From contig CAMZJA010000008.1 in NCBI GenBank assembly GCA_947307415.1, positions 1-64,000 of the forward strand: a DNA stretch of 64,000 nt, read 5' to 3'. The position numbers were made by a program, and so were the translations under genes. Of the stretch, positions 62,075 to 64,000 are shown piece by piece; position 1 is the first letter of the stretch; the number at the start of each line of letters is the position of its first letter. The notes under the pieces are model-generated. The model saw only the letters and a program-made list of their open reading frames with translations. It was not told the origin of the DNA and ran no database searches. The stretch comes from an uncultured Bacteroidales bacterium (GTDB taxonomy: Bacteria > Bacteroidota > Bacteroidia > Bacteroidales > F082).

Positions 62075-62788
62075 CTAATGATTGAGATGTTTTTCCCAGT
62101 CGTTTTCAGTGTAAACTTTCATGAAATATTCCTCATCGGAAAGATTTTCTTTCACTGCTTCTTCGTGAGCATCACCAAGAACCTGTTCCATCAGTTCGGT
62201 GGCGCCTGTAACATCGAAGATATTCTTAAGCTGGTCGAGGCTTTCCTTTGGAATCTTACGCAATCCGCCTGGACCGTCACCGTCGAGGTTCGAGCCCATG
62301 CGCGCATGAAGATCGTCCAAATTGTCGTTAATCCACTTGCCAACAGGACCGAATTCCTTGTGTGTCTCATAGTCGAAAGTGCGCGGATAGACGCAATAGC
62401 CGTAGTTTAAAATATTTGAACACAGGTCTTTAACAACCACGTACTGTTGTCTTCCCTTCTCCGATTGCATATAAAGTCCGCTTCTCATCGAAAGTTTGCG
62501 CAAAGCCATGATAACCAATCCAGGAGCATTAGCTCTAGGGCAACGTGTCACACACGACATGCACTCGCCGCAGTACCAGATAGTGTCGCTTTTCAACAAA
62601 TCCTCAAGATCCTGCTCATTTTTACGCGCCACAATGTTCACAATGTTCTTCGGATTGTATTTGTAAAATTCCGCTGCCGGACAAACAGCCGTGCACACGC
62701 CACAGTTCATGCAGGCTTTCATGCCCTCTTTTATTCTGTAATCCTTGTATAGTTCCTCAACAAGATGTCCCTTAAATCTATATTCCAT
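62075..62788 (-). CDS. HdrC-like 4Fe-4S protein, first gene of the Hdr operon
   Basis: The 237-residue product has CMNCGVCTAVCPAAEF near residue 27 and CGECMSCVTRCPRANAPG near 73, two 4Fe-4S sites in an otherwise helical protein as in HdrC/QmoC. Its C-terminal 100 residues are longer than in simple HdrC. It is the first gene of the five-gene operon; TATTTTTG at 62832-62839 and two palindromes flank its promoter. Confidence 0.85.
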   Translation of the reverse strand: MEYRFKGHLVEELYKDYRIKEGMKACMNCGVCTAVCPAAEFYKYNPKNIVNIVARKNEQDLEDLLKSDTIWYCGECMSCVTRCPRANAPGLVIMALRKLSMRSGLYMQSEKGRQQYVVVKDLCSNILNYGYCVYPRTFDYETHKEFGPVGKWINDNLDDLHARMGSNLDGDGPGGLRKIPKESLDQLKNIFDVTGATELMEQVLGDAHEEAVKENLSDEEYFMKVYTENDWEKHLNH

Positions 62789-62805
62789 AAAAGTAAATTA
62801 GTATA

Positions 62806-62823
62806 TAGTAAATCATTTTACTA
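62806..62823. promoter_or_regulatory. operator-like palindrome 1, TAGTAAA-TCAT-TTTACTA
   Basis: Perfect seven-base arms around four bases, situated between the hdr -7 element and the first start codon. An equal-format site is at 62868. A factor bound here would block the hdr transcript. Confidence 0.65.
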
Positions 62824-62831
62824 ACAAAGTG

Positions 62832-62839
62832 CAAAAATA
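62832..62839 (-). promoter_or_regulatory. -7 promoter element of the Hdr operon
   Basis: The minus strand reads TATTTTTGC, 43 bases before the first ATG of the operon and between the two palindromes. Confidence 0.6.
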
Positions 62840-62867
62840 ACAAAATTTTGAAAAGCCCAAACAAGAA

Positions 62868-62885
62868 TAGTAAAATTTTTTACTA
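62868..62885. promoter_or_regulatory. operator-like palindrome 2, TAGTAAA-ATTT-TTTACTA
   Basis: The same seven-base arms as the site at 62806, 44 bases apart edge to edge, placed upstream of the hdr -33 region. Confidence 0.65.
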
Positions 62886-62925
62886 ATTTTTTGAAATTAT
62901 TTTTCAATCATATTTCAGAAAAAAT

Positions 62926-62933
62926 TATTTTTG
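62926..62933 (+). promoter_or_regulatory. -7 promoter element of glmS
   Basis: TATTTTTGC matches TAnnTTTG and lies 40 bases before the glmS ATG, divergent from the Hdr operon. Confidence 0.6.
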
Positions 62934-62973
62934 CAAGTTGAAAAATATTTTTTTGATTTAAATCATTAATAAA

Positions 62974-64000
62974 ATGTGCGGAATTGTAGCATACATTGGC
63001 AAAAAAGACGCTTATCCGATCTTAATTAACGGATTAAAACGTCTCGAATATCGTGGCTATGACAGTGCCGGAGTAGCATTGTTAAACGATAAAAACGAAC
63101 TCAACGTTTACAAAACAAAAGGCAAAGTCTCTGACTTAGAAGCATTTACCAAAGCCAAGGATATCAGCGGCCACATAGGTATCGCTCACACACGTTGGGC
63201 CACTCACGGCGAGCCTAACGACATCAACGCACACCCGCACCTCTCACGTTCGGGAAACATCGCCTTGATTCACAATGGAATCATCGAGAATTATCTTACA
63301 ATCAGGAAGGAACTTGAGAATCGCGGTTATGAATTTAAGTCAAGCACCGACACTGAGGTTTTGGTCAATCTCATTGAAGATGTGCAGCTGACGCAGAAAG
63401 TTGACCTGTTCGAGGCGACCCGTATCGCATTGAACCACGTGAACGGCGCTTATGCAATAGCTTTGATTGAAAAAGGTCATCCTGACACATTGATTGCAGC
63501 GCGTAAAGGCAGTCCTATGGTCGTCGGCATCGGCAAAAACGAGTTCTTTATCGCTTCAGACGCCACCCCTATCGTCGGTTTGACATCGAAGGTGGTTTAC
63601 ATTGAGAATGAAGAGGTTATGAAGGTAAAACTCGGCGAAGACTTGAAGCTCAAGACCATCGACGATGTTGAGATCACACCTTATATTCAAAAGCTTCAGC
63701 TGAACCTCGAATCGATTGAGAAAGGCGGCTTCGACCACTTCATGCTGAAGGAGATTTACGAGCAGCCTACAACAGTTCGCGACACCATGCGCGGCCGTCT
63801 GCATGCTGACCTCGGCACCGTCACACTTGGCGGCATCTTCGACTATGAAAAGAAGATCCTCAACGCCCGCAACATCATCATCGTGGCTTGCGGAACGTCA
63901 TGGCATGCAGGTTTGGTTGGAAGTTACCTTATTGAATTATATTCTGGCATCCGCGTGAAGGTAGAGTATGCTTCAGAGTTCCGTTATCGTAACCCTGTCA
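62974..64000 (+). CDS. glmS: glutamine--fructose-6-phosphate aminotransferase, 5' part (cut by window end)
   Basis: GlmS makes glucosamine 6-phosphate for cell-wall synthesis. The frame is open from the ATG at 62974 to the end of the window, about 342 codons of an expected 610. MCGIVAYIG gives the N-terminal catalytic Cys, GLKRLEYRGYDSAG, HTRWATHGEP and HNGIIENY follow, completing the Ntn-type glutaminase domain, and the first SIS domain has begun with VACGTSWHAG near residue 306. No glmS ribozyme-like or other leader structure was recognised. Confidence 0.95.
   Translation, partial: MCGIVAYIGKKDAYPILINGLKRLEYRGYDSAGVALLNDKNELNVYKTKGKVSDLEAFTKAKDISGHIGIAHTRWATHGEPNDINAHPHLSRSGNIALIHNGIIENYLTIRKELENRGYEFKSSTDTEVLVNLIEDVQLTQKVDLFEATRIALNHVNGAYAIALIEKGHPDTLIAARKGSPMVVGIGKNEFFIASDATPIVGLTSKVVYIENEEVMKVKLGEDLKLKTIDDVEITPYIQKLQLNLESIEKGGFDHFMLKEIYEQPTTVRDTMRGRLHADLGTVTLGGIFDYEKKILNARNIIIVACGTSWHAGLVGSYLIELYSGIRVKVEYASEFRYRNPV

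Noticed and set aside
1-64000. CRISPR arrays, tRNA genes and rRNA genes
   Set aside because: I looked for regular direct repeats with spacers, tRNA cloverleaf signals such as GGTTCGAATCC and rRNA core words in the intergenic gaps and saw none.

Overview
The window reads as chromosomal DNA of an uncultured-type Bacteroidales (Bacteroidota) bacterium. Evidence seen: Bacteroidota-restricted families (DUF4199, DUF4831, DUF3127, DUF349, a thiol-disulfide DUF5106-like protein); many upstream regions carrying the Bacteroidota -7 promoter word TAnnTTTG, usually without a strong Shine-Dalgarno; the gyrA-TPR / clpC divergent arrangement; a fused AmgK-RapZ-C gene followed by murU; and dispersed palindromic repeats of the kind common in this phylum. 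No rRNA, tRNA, CRISPR array, integrase or transposase was recognised.

Layout. 1-3.0 kb: acyl-CoA dehydrogenase and bifurcating-type EtfBA. 3.1-9.7 kb: SRP RNA, DUF4199 and dolichol-phosphate-mannose-synthase-like glycosyltransferase, small conserved proteins, gmhA-gmhB for heptose synthesis, a Na+/solute symporter. 9.8-21.8 kb: gyrA/TPR diverging from clpC-cca-miaA, then HAD phosphatase, threonine aldolase, YgjP-type metallopeptidase, FlK-type thioesterase and a TSCPD protein. 21.8-36.3 kb: a defence island on the minus strand, built inside a type I restriction-modification operon: (GIY-YIG remnant)-hsdM-fic-hsdS-membrane protein-DUF4145-abiH-[CD-NTase, E2-like/SEC-C, TIR-STING]-rloA-rloB-hsdR. 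36.3-45.8 kb: small proteins, a uracil-DNA-glycosylase-like protein, pncB, the riboflavin operon ribD-ribE-ribBA-ribH under an FMN riboswitch, a shortened aroC and a DUF349 protein. 45.9-56.9 kb: amgK/rapZ-C fusion, murU, an AddB-like PD-(D/E)XK protein, a secreted EEP-fold protein, a thioredoxin-like lipoprotein-type protein, mnmE, fusA. 56.9-62.8 kb: an OlsB/GlsB-like acyltransferase and a five-gene heterodisulfide-reductase-like (Hdr) operon. 63.0 kb to the end: the 5' part of glmS.

The most notable content is the defence island. Inside the hsd operon lies a CBASS operon in which a cGAS/DncV-like nucleotidyltransferase is joined, by overlapping start/stop codons, to an E2-like protein carrying a C-terminal SEC-C zinc motif and to a TIR-STING effector. 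A 39-bp perfect copy of the hsdR 5' coding region lies next to the abiH stop codon, so the rloAB plus CBASS block is bracketed by a direct repeat; this looks like the scar of a module insertion at the hsdR start.

A second theme is palindromic interspersed repeats. One family (core GTCATTyCGA...GAGAAATC) occurs between convergent genes, supplies the last codons and stop of ribBA, and is inserted in frame inside four conserved genes (ribD, amgK, murU and the membrane Hdr subunit). A second, about 80-bp, family is present twice, each time at a convergent gene junction, with compensatory base changes between copies; one copy encodes the C-terminus of MiaA. Two identical-format palindromes, TAGTAAA-N4-TTTACTA, flank the promoter of the Hdr operon and look like operators.
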